The notes beneath the pieces are model-generated. The model ran no database searches. It saw only the letters and a program-made list of their open reading frames with translations, and was not told the origin of the DNA. A DNA stretch of 64,000 bases from Symbiodinium natans (taxonomy: Eukaryota > Sar > Dinophyceae > Suessiales > Symbiodiniaceae): NCBI GenBank assembly GCA_905221605.1, contig CAJNDS010002359.1:181501-245500 (forward strand), read 5' to 3'. Positions 22,513 to 32,264 of this stretch are shown in pieces. The position numbers were made by a program, and so were the translations under genes. Position 1 is the first letter of the stretch. The number at the start of each line of letters is the position of its first letter.

Positions 22513-23279
22513 AAGAACACCTCTAACTACTGCTATGTCAACGCATCCACACAGGCTCTACTAGCCACCACCATCCTAGACCCTTCACTGCGGTGACTGA
22601 ATGCATTGATGAGCCTTGTCACTTCATCGGCGCAGTCGAGTGCCGCTCTCCCTCTTAACCTTGTAAACTCCTTCCCGCTCAGGAGCCTGCTACCAAGATG
22701 GCGATTTGATGGCGCTCAACAGGACTCGGCAGAGTTTCTGCAGGGCTTCTTGACGGCTGCCTCCGATCTTCCCTTGACACGACGATGGGCAACCGTAGAT
22801 CAGGCCACAGGACGGCTAGAGGTAGAAGGAGGACCCCTTGTCATGCTCATGCAGCACTCCGAAAGCAGGTCCCTCCAGTCCCTGATTGACGAATGGGCCC
22901 TAGTACCGCCAAATACCACACTGCTAGGGCAGCAGAAACATGCAGTTTTCACAGTGGCTAGATTCACAGGCTCGGGTAAGAACCACTTTCCCATCACGTC
23001 CTACGGCCAGGAACTCCGGGTTCCTGTCTTGTATCAGGGTCTTTTCGCCTGGAACGGGCATACGTGCAATCCTGCGTATTTCACATTGGTTCCACCCCGC
23101 ACAGCGGCCATTATCGCACAATATGGAGGTCAGCACCGACATCGGAGTGGCAGTCGACAGACGATCACCGCCGATCACAACCGGCCACGCACTCAGATCA
23201 CAGACAAGCCAGACATGGCTCCTACATCTTCTTTCTGACATTCCCGGCAGTCACTCGCAGTGAAGTGGTGTCACTCTAG
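22513..23279 (+). pseudogene. second USP-like peptidase copy, stop codon and frameshift
   Basis: On the plus strand a Cys box, NTSNYCYVNASTQALL (Cys codon 22531-22533), begins at 22516. An in-frame TGA follows at 22594-22596. The same frame then continues with GAQQDSAEFLQGFL near 22715. The His box FHIGSTPHSGHYRTIW appears only in another frame (from about 23064), so a frameshift lies upstream of it. The N-terminal side is cut abruptly at about 22513, back to back with the minus-strand copy. An alternative reading is that the TGA and frame change fall in unrecognised introns. Confidence 0.65.
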
Positions 23280-23451
23280 CAGCCTCTCTCTACTGGCCAG
23301 CACTGCGGTCAGTTAAGTGGCACAGCCACCAACACCCATCTAGCGGTCATGCACTACCTTGCAATTTACCTGCCCGCAGCTTTTCCTTCTCGGCACAAGC
23401 AGGGAGATCGCCGGACGCAGGCAACGGTTCTAACACCCCAGCAGCGCTACG

Positions 23452-24117
23452 ATGGAGTCTCGCCAAGACGATGTGCAAGGACGAGCTGGCACAGAGAACA
23501 AACGGCCCCGCATGAATGGCGCAGCTCAGTCGTTGCTGTCGAGGCAAGAAGGCACCAATGAAATCCAAGCTCTGACACCACTGGAGCTTACCCGAGGCTT
23601 TCTTGCACACGATGAACAACTGACCAGGTTGGCGCAGCAGACTTCAGTGGTCTTCAAGTTGCCAGCTGCAGCACCTTTAGCTGCCAAGCTGCTAGAAGAG
23701 GCAGTGCAATGGCGCTCAGAACATGTCAGGGGACGCCCTCACCCTCGAGGATCCCTTCATGCCACAATCGCGTACAGGCTGTTCATGGAGCTGCAGGACT
23801 CCAAAGTTCCCCCATACGTGTCGAAGCCCAGCTGGAACTCCTTCGCTGAAGTCTTGGCAGACCTTGTCAAAAATCCGCCACCGAACCCGCTCCTGGATCG
23901 CGAAATCATCCAATGCACAGCAAAGCTGACGGCCAAGAAGACTCACCTCCTGGTGGATTTGCAGCCGCAATTGACGGGCGTGCTCCAGTCCCACATGCCA
24001 GTGTACACGAGCCTCACGCACACTTATGAGGGAGAACTGCTGGGTCGCCGTCCGCAAGGCGGGCTTTCTCGCAAAGCGAGAGGGCTGCCTTACACATCGC
24101 TGACCATAGACCAGTGA
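23452..24117 (+). CDS. ORF of unknown function related to the 22.5-kb helical ORF
   Basis: An ATG-initiated frame of 221 codons. The N-terminal ~35 residues are polar. Then LTPLELTRGFLAHDEQLTRL, VVFKLPAAAPLAAKLLEE and AVQWRSE parallel the helical ORF on the minus strand at 22.0-22.5 kb in motif order. A further helical block (LHATIAYRLFMELQDSKVPP) and a C-terminal LTHTYEGELLGRRP follow. Its composition is natural throughout. It is the first of six plus-strand ORFs in 4.4 kb. The function and the relation to the broken USP copy just upstream are unknown. Confidence 0.5.
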   Translation: MESRQDDVQGRAGTENKRPRMNGAAQSLLSRQEGTNEIQALTPLELTRGFLAHDEQLTRLAQQTSVVFKLPAAAPLAAKLLEEAVQWRSEHVRGRPHPRGSLHATIAYRLFMELQDSKVPPYVSKPSWNSFAEVLADLVKNPPPNPLLDREIIQCTAKLTAKKTHLLVDLQPQLTGVLQSHMPVYTSLTHTYEGELLGRRPQGGLSRKARGLPYTSLTIDQ

Positions 24118-24626
24118 TTTGTAAAAAGCAGAGCTGGCACTTGCAAGCAACTTCAAGTTGCCATCCTGTCGCCAAGACATCAACACAGTTGATGTGGCCC
24201 AGAGACACAGTCTCTTCGAAGCGCAATGCACATCCATTTCTCAGCTGCTAGCATAGGCCAGTGTTGCAAGGCCACCAGGCCGCTTTATTTCAACTTCGAT
24301 TCTCCGCTCACCCACTTGGCCCTAGCTGGACCGACGGTCAATCTGATTGCTTGACTTCAGACTCTGGGCCAACTGAGCTAAGCTCCACTCACACTGTGAA
24401 GAATCACAGCGCCTGAACAGTCAAAAAGCTTGCTCATTTCTGCAAATCGCAGCAACCGTCTTTTAGCGCTTTCTAGTTTACGTCACCGCCATGAGCAAGA
24501 CATTTACCTTTTACTTAAGACCAGCCACAACTCACATGCCGCTGAAGAAGTTCAAGCCAGACGGATGAACCCGCTAGTGCTAGCGTCCTCAGCACCCTCG
24601 GCATCACTGGTGCCATGCCATTCATC
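24118..24626. other. intergenic spacer with an inverted repeat and a tRNA-like A box
   Basis: The spacer holds a short perfect-arm inverted repeat, GCAACTT-C-AAGTTGC (24147-24161). On the minus strand it holds a sequence TTAGCTCAGTTGG (about 24369-24381) resembling a tRNA A box. The rest of the cloverleaf does not fold convincingly. No protein-like frame is present. Confidence 0.35.
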
Positions 24627-24914
24627 ATGGATGACAACAAATTCCCGCCGGAGAAGTATGAATACTACCTTCGCCTCTACCATGCCAACGTTGAGGCTCA
24701 TCGCAAAGAAGCAGAGGCTGCGGAGAAGAAGGATCAGGACAATCAGCCCGCATCCAAAGCGACCCCCACCACCAAGCACAGTACGAAAACCTCCGCTCGT
24801 GATCAAGATGGACTTGAAGGCAAACCGAAGCGCAAGCCGCCTTCGCCGCCAAAAGCCAGAGCCAAGTTGAGGCCTACGACTTGCTGGCGGCAGAAACACA
24901 CCAATGAAAACTGA
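24627..24914 (+). CDS. small basic protein ORF, unknown
   Basis: From the likely ATG at 24627 the frame starts MDDNKFPPEKYEYYLRLYHA, an acidic-to-amphipathic helix. It then becomes Lys/Glu and Lys/Pro/Ser-rich (KRKPPSPPKARAK). About 95 residues, probably largely disordered and possibly nucleic-acid binding. It lies in a run of plus-strand ORFs; function unknown. Confidence 0.4.
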   Translation: MDDNKFPPEKYEYYLRLYHANVEAHRKEAEAAEKKDQDNQPASKATPTTKHSTKTSARDQDGLEGKPKRKPPSPPKARAKLRPTTCWRQKHTNEN

Positions 24915-25195
24915 GAGCTGCGGCACAGCCGGACTCCGCTTAGACGCACAGCAAAGTCACAGAAGGATGCATCAAAGCAGGCAATCTCAGCCGGCAGTTT
25001 CAATAGGTTCCACAGGCAGCATCCCCTCCGTGACACGAAAAAAGCAGTTTGCACGCTTTGGAAGCCACCAGCTCAGCTGCTAGAATTCTCCTAAAGCGCT
25101 ATCTGCACCGCTGCGATAAATCTAGGACTGCGCATTTACCTTGCCCCCTTTCCCGAGCAAGCTTGGCTTAATCGAGAAGTTCACCCTGTCTAGCC

Positions 25196-25594
25196 ATGCT
25201 TGGACAAGCTATCGGCTACAGCGACCCACGGGCGAATGAGTTTGACGTCTCGGCCGCGATCCACTTCAGGCTCTCTCCTCTGCAGAGGAACTCCATAGTT
25301 AGAGCCCTGACTGGACCTATGGGAGTGCAGATTGGCCACGGTAACAGTGCCTATGTTACCAAGCTGATATCACTGAATCCAGAGGGCATCGACCTCGTCG
25401 CGAAGAGGGCAAAGCGTGGCAAGGAGGCTGAATTACAGCGGGAGATCCACCGTCTCAAGGCACTTCCGGCTCTCCCGGTCTTCTCGACAATCCTCCACTC
25501 CGACCTGGGAGCAGCCGTGATGATCTCGCTCTACAATTTTGAGGAGGGAGTCAAGCATCTGAGCATCACCTCCACCGCTGCAAGCTCGCAATGA
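25196..25594 (+). CDS. ORF of 132 codons, unknown
   Basis: The ATG-initiated frame has natural composition: SAAIHFRLSPLQRNSIVRAL, VQIGHGNSAYVTKLISLNPE, then a basic helix LVAKRAKRGKEAELQREIHR and a C-terminal VFSTILHSDLGAAVMISL. It ends in TGA (25592-25594), which overlaps the ATG of the next frame (ATGA at 25591-25594). No domain is recognised. The Lys/Arg-rich middle suggests nucleic-acid contact, by inference only. Confidence 0.45.
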   Translation: MLGQAIGYSDPRANEFDVSAAIHFRLSPLQRNSIVRALTGPMGVQIGHGNSAYVTKLISLNPEGIDLVAKRAKRGKEAELQREIHRLKALPALPVFSTILHSDLGAAVMISLYNFEEGVKHLSITSTAASSQ

Positions 25595-25839
25595 GCCCAG
25601 CGCACCCCAGCTCTGCCTCGAGCACAGCTCCTGGCCGTCACAGACCTGGCAAAGGACACAGTCCCGTCACCAGGATCCCCTTCACGGAGTGGAACGAAGA
25701 TGGAAGCAGGGCTAGCCCGACTACACCCACCCCAGCAGAAGAAGCTCAATGGTACGACCCCATGCATTCGGAGCAATTGATTGATCTCTTCGACTCCGTC
25801 GTGAAGGACATGGAGCGGGGCCTACGTGGCCGGCGGTGA
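25591..25839 (+). CDS. ORF of 82 codons overlapping its neighbours, unknown
   Basis: The start codon overlaps the stop of the preceding ORF (ATGA), and the end overlaps the following frame by 14 bases. It is Pro/Ser-rich at first, then YDPMHSEQLIDLFDSVVKDM, an amphipathic helix. It may encode a small protein or the N-terminal part of the next ORF joined by a frame change, because the next frame lacks an ATG near its start. Confidence 0.4.
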   Translation: MSPAHPSSASSTAPGRHRPGKGHSPVTRIPFTEWNEDGSRASPTTPTPAEEAQWYDPMHSEQLIDLFDSVVKDMERGLRGRR

Positions 25840-26761
25840 CCTGCACAGGCCACCGGGTGTGGTCAACACGGGCTATCACACAGGCACGAGCGACTACTAC
25901 CGTTTGACACTCGCCTTGGACAAGGAAATATGGCCAACCCTCAAGCGCCACTCGGACGTCCCCAATGAGACGCAGTCCAAAATCCAGCGGTGGCTCACAC
26001 AGGCCCTGGCAGAGTCGCCCCCGGCGCATCCCATCACAGTGTGGCCAACTGGATCCTGGGCGCAAAGTGCCACCAACATCATGCTGATCATGCAGACCAA
26101 GTTGTGGGATCGGGATGGTCACCCTGTGACTTCTACGACGACCATAGCCTACCAGAACGGGGGCCACGGACCAAATCCTCAAGCCACATGCTTTGGCAAT
26201 TCCAATGGACGGCTTGTTTCCGAGGTACGCACAGCGGATACCCGAGGTACCGGAAGCTGGGAGCGCACAGCACTTTCAGCCCGGTGGTTCTTGTCCTGCG
26301 ATCTCAAAAGTGTGCACGGGACGTACAACCGCATCTTGGAGGAGATCAAACCAATCTACGCGTACGGCAATTCGAACGGCTGCTTGGTTCAGGAGAAAGC
26401 CACCTCTCGACCACCAGCAGCAGCACCGCCCCTCGGCCAAAAACGAGGCAGAGCGAACCGCTCACAATCCCAACAGGGGCAGGCTCACGTCCATGGTGGG
26501 CAAGGCGTTTGGGCGGAGCCGCCTCCGCCGCCACAGCCACCATCTCAATCTGCTCGAGGACCAGAAGACGTGATGATGGACACCAACGAAGACCCCCTGA
26601 GTCTCCCTCCGCTGCCAAGTCTGTCAGCACCAATGCCGGCCCTTGAACTGAGCCCCAACGACCTAGCAACCTTGCAGGGATGGTTCGGATCGCTGACCCC
26701 ATCCCAGCGCAACAAGATACAGTGGGCGGCCACCCTGCTGTTGCAGAGCGTTACGGAGTAG
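25826..26761 (+). CDS. ORF of about 311 codons, unknown, with an internal repeated motif
   Basis: The frame is open from GTG 25826 with no early ATG. Residues 1-200 look globular (YYRLTLALDKEIWPTLKRH, ITVWPTGSWAQSATNIMLIM). GNSNG motifs occur twice (FGNSNGRLVSEV at about 26190-26225 and YGNSNGCLVQEK at about 26362-26397). Residues 200-270 are Pro/Gln/Ser-rich and disordered, and the C-terminus is a helix (LATLQGWFGSLTPSQRNKIQ). Not recognised. Its compact overlap with two upstream frames is unusual for a nuclear gene. Confidence 0.45.
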   Translation: MAGGDLHRPPGVVNTGYHTGTSDYYRLTLALDKEIWPTLKRHSDVPNETQSKIQRWLTQALAESPPAHPITVWPTGSWAQSATNIMLIMQTKLWDRDGHPVTSTTTIAYQNGGHGPNPQATCFGNSNGRLVSEVRTADTRGTGSWERTALSARWFLSCDLKSVHGTYNRILEEIKPIYAYGNSNGCLVQEKATSRPPAAAPPLGQKRGRANRSQSQQGQAHVHGGQGVWAEPPPPPQPPSQSARGPEDVMMDTNEDPLSLPPLPSLSAPMPALELSPNDLATLQGWFGSLTPSQRNKIQWAATLLLQSVTE

Positions 26762-27313
26762 TAAACAACTCTCCTGAACTGTAATCTTTCTTCAGCCCTT
26801 TCTTTCCTTTCTTAAGCCACCAAAGCAGATTGCCAGTTACCGGAACGCTCTGCCAATCCAAGAGCCAATCTCTTCTTTTGAAATCAGGACCTCCCTGATC
26901 CCACAGATCGCTCAACACAGTCCTCAGGTTTGCACAGCGAACTAGGACCTGGGACACAGTCCTACAAGCAAGTTGAGAGTGTAACATACTCGCTTAGGCG
27001 AGAACGATGGTTTTTGGACAAGCCGCTGCGCCCTTACCAGCACAAAACATGCGATGCACTGCGCAACACCCCAGACAGTCATGCTTGGTATCGGTTCGGC
27101 AACGGTCACCGTTCCTACTCAGCGAGCATCCCAAGCATCAGCCAGACTCTCTGCACTAAGTCTTGTGCATCGTCCCTTCTTTCTCTTTTCCTTCCTCCGC
27201 TCACCTTGTGCCTCTTGTTCCTCCTCCAGGTAGGTTTGATCCTTGGCAGCTCCACTTCATTGTCTTAGCTCTCATAGCTGTCAGCACACCAGTACGGAGC
27301 CTACCTGCGAGCC
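26762..27313. other. spacer, no feature recognised
   Basis: A pyrimidine-rich stretch at about 27175-27235 ends in CTCCTCCAG at 27221-27229. It could be an acceptor upstream of the next ORF. No gene is supported. Confidence 0.35.
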
Positions 27314-27814
27314 ATGGCTGCCGCGGCTAAGCCCACCACGCCAGTGCTCTGCCTGGTCGACAGCACCTTCCAGCACCTCCTGCTGAACGAGGAAACCTCC
27401 AAGTACCAGAGCTATGGAGTGCGAACTCTGCTCTCGGGCTACGCCGTCATCTGCCCCGGAGCCACGTTGACGGCTCGTTACACTTCACAGGGAGAGAGCC
27501 ATCCTTCCATCCTGGAAGCCCTCACCATCGCGGCTGCGCAGTCTATCAACATGGGAGACCATGTCAGGATCCCGAACGTTCCCATGATGAGTGAAGGCGA
27601 CAACAAAGCGGCCAGCGAAGGTTTGGGACTCTTCTTGCGCAAGCACCAGCACAAAAGGGTGAACGTTGGCCTCATCCCCATCGAGCAATCTCTCCTCCCG
27701 ATCAAGCAGGCAAACTACGACTGGATTGGCAAGTTTACTTTAAGCTCCTGTACAACACCAGATCAGTTCATTTTCGACCTGAGGTGGCAAGCGCAGCGAT
27801 CTGCCAACTGGTAG
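27314..27814 (+). CDS. ORF of 166 codons, unknown
   Basis: The ATG (GAGCCATGGCTGCC context) opens a frame of natural composition: VLCLVDSTFQHLLLNEETSK, VRTLLSGYAVICPGATLTAR, LEALTIAAAQSINMGDHVRI, SEGLGLFLRKHQHKRVNVGL and a C-terminal QFIFDLRWQAQRSANW. It has an alternating strand/helix appearance and no Cys-rich motifs. It is the last ORF of the plus-strand run. A possible upstream acceptor at about 27229 means it could be a spliced exon. Function unknown. Confidence 0.45.
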   Translation: MAAAAKPTTPVLCLVDSTFQHLLLNEETSKYQSYGVRTLLSGYAVICPGATLTARYTSQGESHPSILEALTIAAAQSINMGDHVRIPNVPMMSEGDNKAASEGLGLFLRKHQHKRVNVGLIPIEQSLLPIKQANYDWIGKFTLSSCTTPDQFIFDLRWQAQRSANW

Positions 27815-28151
27815 CTGCTGCACTGCAAGCAATGGACGCTACCGATGCACTGCATCCCGGCGCGAGACCCAGTATGCACGTCCTCCTGTGCTGCTCCTGG
27901 AACACAGTGAGGAAGGAAGCTCACAAGAAGATGCTGGCAACAAGGGCATAGTAATTTCGGCGGGAGCGTCTAGTGGAGAGGCCCCCGTGCTTATGAAGCA
28001 CTGGTCATCTGGACCACTTCGGGCTTATGCGCCAATAACAGAAACAGAAGCTTCATGTTTGCTTGCGTTGCAGCACGGACCGAAAGCAAGAAATCAAGCG
28101 ACAAGCGGGAAAAGCAAGGCACGCAGCGTGCGAAAATTGGCCCCCTCTGCC
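27815..28151. other. no recognisable feature
   Basis: Unique sequence between the last plus-strand ORF and the GAATCGCGG repeat block. Confidence 0.35.
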
Positions 28152-28405
28152 CACAGCGCAAAGATGTGTTTTTACTCCAAATCGCGAAGAATCGCGGAGA
28201 ATCGCGGGGAATCGCGGGGGGCCCGCGCGGAAAAAAAAACACACCAGAAAACCCTTCGCGGGCACTTCGCGGGCAACTCGCGCGGAAAAAAAGTACCCGA
28301 AATCCGTTCGCGGGCATTTTGCGGGGAATCGCGGGAGAATCGCGGAGAATCGCGGGGAATCGCGGGGCTGCGTTTTTTCCGAAAAATTGGTCTTTCGGCG
28401 CTGTG
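28152..28405. repeat. MITE-like block of GAATCGCGG repeats with imperfect inverted ends
   Basis: The ends read CACAGCGCAAAGA (28152-28164) and TCTTTCGGCGCTGTG (28391-28405), an inverted pair with a two-base bulge. The interior is packed with GAATCGCGG(G) units and GCGCGGAAAAAAA / TTCGCGGGCA blocks arranged partly symmetrically. Long open frames on both strands here are due to the repeats. No target duplication is certain. Confidence 0.6.
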
Positions 28406-28956
28406 TCGCTCCTCAAGTAGATGGGCCCTAGGCAAGGGCAGAGTTGCCAGCCCGGATGGAGCTTGTCCTTGTCCGACAAGCCCAAGTCTTCTTTGATGGC
28501 CTTCAAGAGGACGATGCTTTTTTTCCCCTGGTGCCTCTTTACTACATCAGTAGCACAGTAGGCCGGTCTTGTTGGGCTCGACGAAAAGGGTGAAACAGAG
28601 TCAGCGCACACAATCCACCAGACACAACACGAAACCACCAAAGAACAGACACCGAAGAAACAAAGCGAGCAATCGCGCTAAACTTCTAGATACCCCACGG
28701 ACTCAGTACTCGAGGTCGTCAATGAAATCCCGGTTCACAAGGAAGCACGGAGCTTGTGGGGGAATCGCAAATTGCGACATTGCCAGATTCTCAAAACCAC
28801 CATCATGTAGCCATTGGTGCGACAGCGGTTATTCCAACCGAGGTCATCAGAAGAGGTTCGGATCACGTACTCGTTGTCAAGAACAGACAACCGACACTCA
28901 ATGGCGAAAGGATGTTGCAAGTCAGACTCCCTAGGGGGATGAAAGATGTGCAAATG
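28406..28956. other. no recognisable feature
   Basis: Non-coding sequence without protein-like frames. It leads into the hairpin-bearing repeat block. Confidence 0.35.
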
Positions 28957-29047
28957 CCCCATGGTGGTCAGCCAGTGGGGACCTAGCAGCAAGAACAAAC
29001 AAGGCAAGACCGGCCCAGGGCACTCCATGGTGGTCAGCCAATGGAGT
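28957..29047. repeat. hairpin pair, copy 1 (CCCCA/TGGGG then CTCCA/TGGAG)
   Basis: Two 24-base elements share the core TGGTGGTCAGCCA. The first (28957-28980) is closed by CCCCA/TGGGG and the second (29023-29046) by CTCCA/TGGAG, the latter extended to ACTCCA/TGGAGT. The arms are complementary in both, with a compensatory C:G to T:A change. Confidence 0.75.
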
Positions 29048-29071
29048 AGCTCCGAGCACGTTCACCAGTCA

Positions 29072-29231
29072 ACCTGGCGCACAAGTGCCCACCCTCGAAG
29101 GTGCCCGCGCACGGCCAGAGGGGGGGACGAGAGTAGCATCAGCTACCGATTACCTGGCGCACAAGGGCCCACACTCAGAGGTGCCCGTGCACGGTCAGAG
29201 GGGGGCCGAGAGTAGCAGCAGCTACCGATTC
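29072..29231. repeat. two tandem 80-bp units
   Basis: ACCTGGCGCACAAG ... CAGCTACCGATT is repeated twice head to tail (29072-29151 and 29152-29231) with about a dozen differences. Confidence 0.8.
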
Positions 29232-29575
29232 ATCGGGGAAAGTCCACGGCGAGTTATCAAACCCTTAACGCCATAGGGTTTTAATGACACCGAGGGACCT
29301 CCCAGTCCAGGCATCTCGCACAAGGCCACGCCACATTAGCACTGGCCTGCGCATCGGCACGCATCAGGTCCCTTCACCCAAACCCGCGAGGTACGCCGGT
29401 AAGGAGACTGGAGGGATCACATCACCGTCAATCAGCCACCAATGCGAATACATTCAGCACCTGCCAAGGCTGTTCACGCGATGGTTTACAGTTTCGCCAT
29501 CACAGATGGAGCAAAGTCGTGCCTCAGCACGGAACCTTGTAAGTGTCAACCTGTGTGTTCGGAAGTATAAAGTTG
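29232..29575. other. no recognisable feature
   Basis: Non-coding sequence between the two hairpin-pair blocks. Confidence 0.35.
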
Positions 29576-29664
29576 CCCCATGGTGGTCAGCCAGTGGGGA
29601 CTTAACGGCGAGAACAAAGGGGTAGGACCAGCCCAGAGTACTCCATGGTGGTCAGCCAGTGGAG
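29576..29664. repeat. hairpin pair, copy 2
   Basis: Second copy of the block at 28957. The hairpin at 29576-29599 is closed by CCCCA/TGGGG and the one at 29641-29664 by CTCCA/TGGAG. Order, spacing (about 65 bases) and the following CTCCGAGCAC are the same. Confidence 0.75.
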
Positions 29665-30769
29665 CCTCTCCGAGCACAAGCGCAACGTTCTGTTGACTCA
29701 CAAGAGCTTGTGCGCCGGCCAAAGCAGGCTGGACTGCTTCGTTCCAATCAAAGCCATCAAGTAAACCGAAGCAGGCGGGGACCCCACCTGCCCCGCAGGA
29801 AGCGGGAGAGTCCCCCAGTCGAAACTTCGCACTCAAGGCCAAGCAACTATTTCCTTGGCCGGTGAGGGTTGAGGGTTCAATACCCAGAATCAGTTCGTCC
29901 GACAGACGTCGGTGAGGAGATGCGAGGGCTCGCATCACGTTGGACGGCCAACAGGAGCGGTCGAACTTCCATTGTATACACTGCCTTGGTTCAGTCAGCA
30001 CCGTCAGGCAACATCCAGGCAGGCGGTGAGCCTGCTTGTCCCGCCACAGGCCATGCGCAGGCAGTGACGGTCTTTTTGAAGGCCAGGTTGCTCCACAGGT
30101 GCTCGCTGGCTCCTTGCAAGGGCAATGGGTGCATGTTCTCTACGTAGAAGTGCCCAATACCTGGGAGAAGCAGCACCACCGCATTGGCCTCTCCAGAGTC
30201 GTCATTCGGCCGAGATACCACAAAGGGGAGGGTCGCATTGCCATGACTCACTGTGATCCAAGTGTCGCCTCGTCCCACGATAGCGATGGGGCAACAAGTG
30301 TGGGCGACAGCTGGGTCTCAAAGCCGAGGGGTTCTTGCAGTGCCATAGCACAAAAACGGCCACCTGCCCGGTCAAAGAGGGGCAGAGGAGAGGAAGACTG
30401 GGCAGCCTTACCAGAGAGCCGTCCCTAGAGGGGGCAGAGGAAAGGACGATTGGCCGTTGTCCCGATGACAGAGCTGGAACATCCAGGCAGGACCGGTCCA
30501 GGGCAGTCCGTGCAGATGGCCAGTGGAGCAACCACAAGAGCCCCCGTCACCATAGGCACACCGCGGGGCCGACACAGACGGGTGTTCACAGCAACAGGCT
30601 GTGAGCACAGAAGACAAGCACGGTCCAATCCGTGACATAGACCACGAGAGGGTTGCCAAACCAAGAATATTCCGAGGTAGTCTTGCGGCATGTATCGGCG
30701 AGGAGATGTGAGACTTCAAAGGCGCGTTCGCGCGGCGTGAGTTGGAGCCCTCAGATGACAATTTGCTGT
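29665..30769. other. repeat-derived non-coding sequence
   Basis: A more degenerate relative of the hairpin block (CCAGGGCAGTCC ... GGCCAGTGGAG) is at about 30495-30527. No gene is supported. Confidence 0.35.
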
Positions 30770-32264
30770 CTATTGCCGGGGGCCATCCCAGTCCGGACGC
30801 CGGGAGCGATGGCCATCTGAGGTGGTATGGGAACGCGTACGGCTGGGCATGGCCTGCATTGGAGGCAGCTCTTGCTCATCAACCCCCCACTCAGGGATGC
30901 CGTCCGGAATGGGGATACCTTTGTATCTTGTCATTGAGGTTTGTGCCGCGAGCGACATCACCCGGACAGCTTCCTGGATTTGCCTGCACTGCACAACACC
31001 TTCGTCCTTAAACTGAAAGGGGAAGGATGTAACTGCCGCACGTAGGGCCGAAGGATCAGGGTCCTGGAGGTGCCATGGCAGTACATCTTAAACCAGAAGC
31101 TGTTGAGTCGCTGCTTGGTTGGATGCTTCGCTCGCATGACCCCCCTAAATGGCAGCCCAGTGAGCAGTGGCTGCATCATACCACTCATTCCGAGGACGTT
31201 TTGGCCCATGCTTGGTGGGTGTGGTGCTGATCCCTTTCCAATGCGCTTCGAAGATGACTGGCAGTCGGAAAGGGGCTGAGACATCCACTTCTTGCAAAGC
31301 TGCAAGGTCAGTGGTTCGCAGCTCCGAGAAGCGCCAATCATTCACCTGTGCCTCGGGTTCGTCTCCGCATCCGACATGTCATCCATCGGGCAGGGAGAGC
31401 CTTCGTTGGTTTCGGAAGAGATGCTGAGACTGCCGCAATGTTCACTTCCACCGGCGCAGCCATAGGCGAGGAAAGCAAGCACTCTAGGGGCAACACTCGC
31501 CGCAGAAAAACAGCTATTCTGCATGGGCCGCAGCTGCTCAGCACACGGACGTGGAAAAGGCCAGGCTTGCCCAGCCCAACCTGAATACGTTCCTAGGCAT
31601 CACGCTGCAGGGCACAGAGACACTTGGGCAAAGGCACTATCAAGAATTTAGGCCGGATCACCCTGCAGGGCTTCTTGGGAGGCTTGGTCAGTGACTTGTG
31701 GCAGTCCACTGTGCGCGTCCATCACATGTTTGGTTGTAGGGCACTTGGGACACCGATACGCGCGGCCAGCCAAGAAGGCCACCATGGCTGCGGGCGGCAC
31801 ATTGATCTGCAGGTCAGTAATTTATTGTCAGATTCAGGAAAACCGAGAACAATGGGCAGCCCGGCCGTTCGCTCCAGAGGACCTTTTTGGTGGGATTCCG
31901 AATGCACCCAGCCAATAATCTGGGTCAGCGTGGCTGATTGCAGGAAAACTGGCATTGATGACACTCGGCAAGTCCGACACCGTAGAGAAAAGATCCGCGA
32001 TGTACTGCGCAGTGGTAAGAAAGCCATACCCACTAGGGACTCCGAAAGCCTTGCTTTGTCCAGCTGCGGAGCCGGGCATTCCAACATTTTAGCAAGGTCG
32101 AAATGCTGCAATGCGCCCGACAGTCTAAGACACTGCGTGATGATAGGGTTATATACCTTTAAATACGCCGCCGGAAACGTTTCAGGCAGATGCAGTAGCG
32201 TGTCCGCAATTCCGATCAGCATCTCTGCGTTTTGCAGCTGGTTCGGTATGCCATTCAAAAACAT
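30770..32264 (-). pseudogene. degenerate coding remnants, probably the 3' part of the giant minus-strand gene
   Basis: Several minus-strand segments in different frames have natural protein composition but no continuous frame. Examples are AYLKVYNPIITQCLRLSGAL and LAKMLECPAPQLDKARLSES (32264 to about 32040), then FLTTAQYIADLFSTVSDLPS and SFPAISHADPDYWLGAFG (32000 to about 31880). FSELRTTDLAALQEVDVSAP with FRLPVIFEAHWKGI lies at 31345 to about 31200, and QIQEAVRVMSLAAQTSMTRY at 30990 to 30870. They follow the helicase ORF on the same strand, so I read them as its decayed downstream part. No domain is recognised. Confidence 0.45.

Noticed and set aside
24300-24400. tRNA gene on the minus strand
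   Set aside because: A good A box (TTAGCTCAGTTGG) and a D-stem can be drawn. The anticodon loop would have 10 bases, the B box is poor and the acceptor arms do not pair.
27991-28641. Arg/Phe/Pro-rich open frames on both strands
   Set aside because: They arise from GAATCGCGG repeats that lack stop codons in several frames.
29865-29892. tRNA B box (GGTTCAATACC)
   Set aside because: It matches the loose consensus, but no A box or cloverleaf lies upstream.
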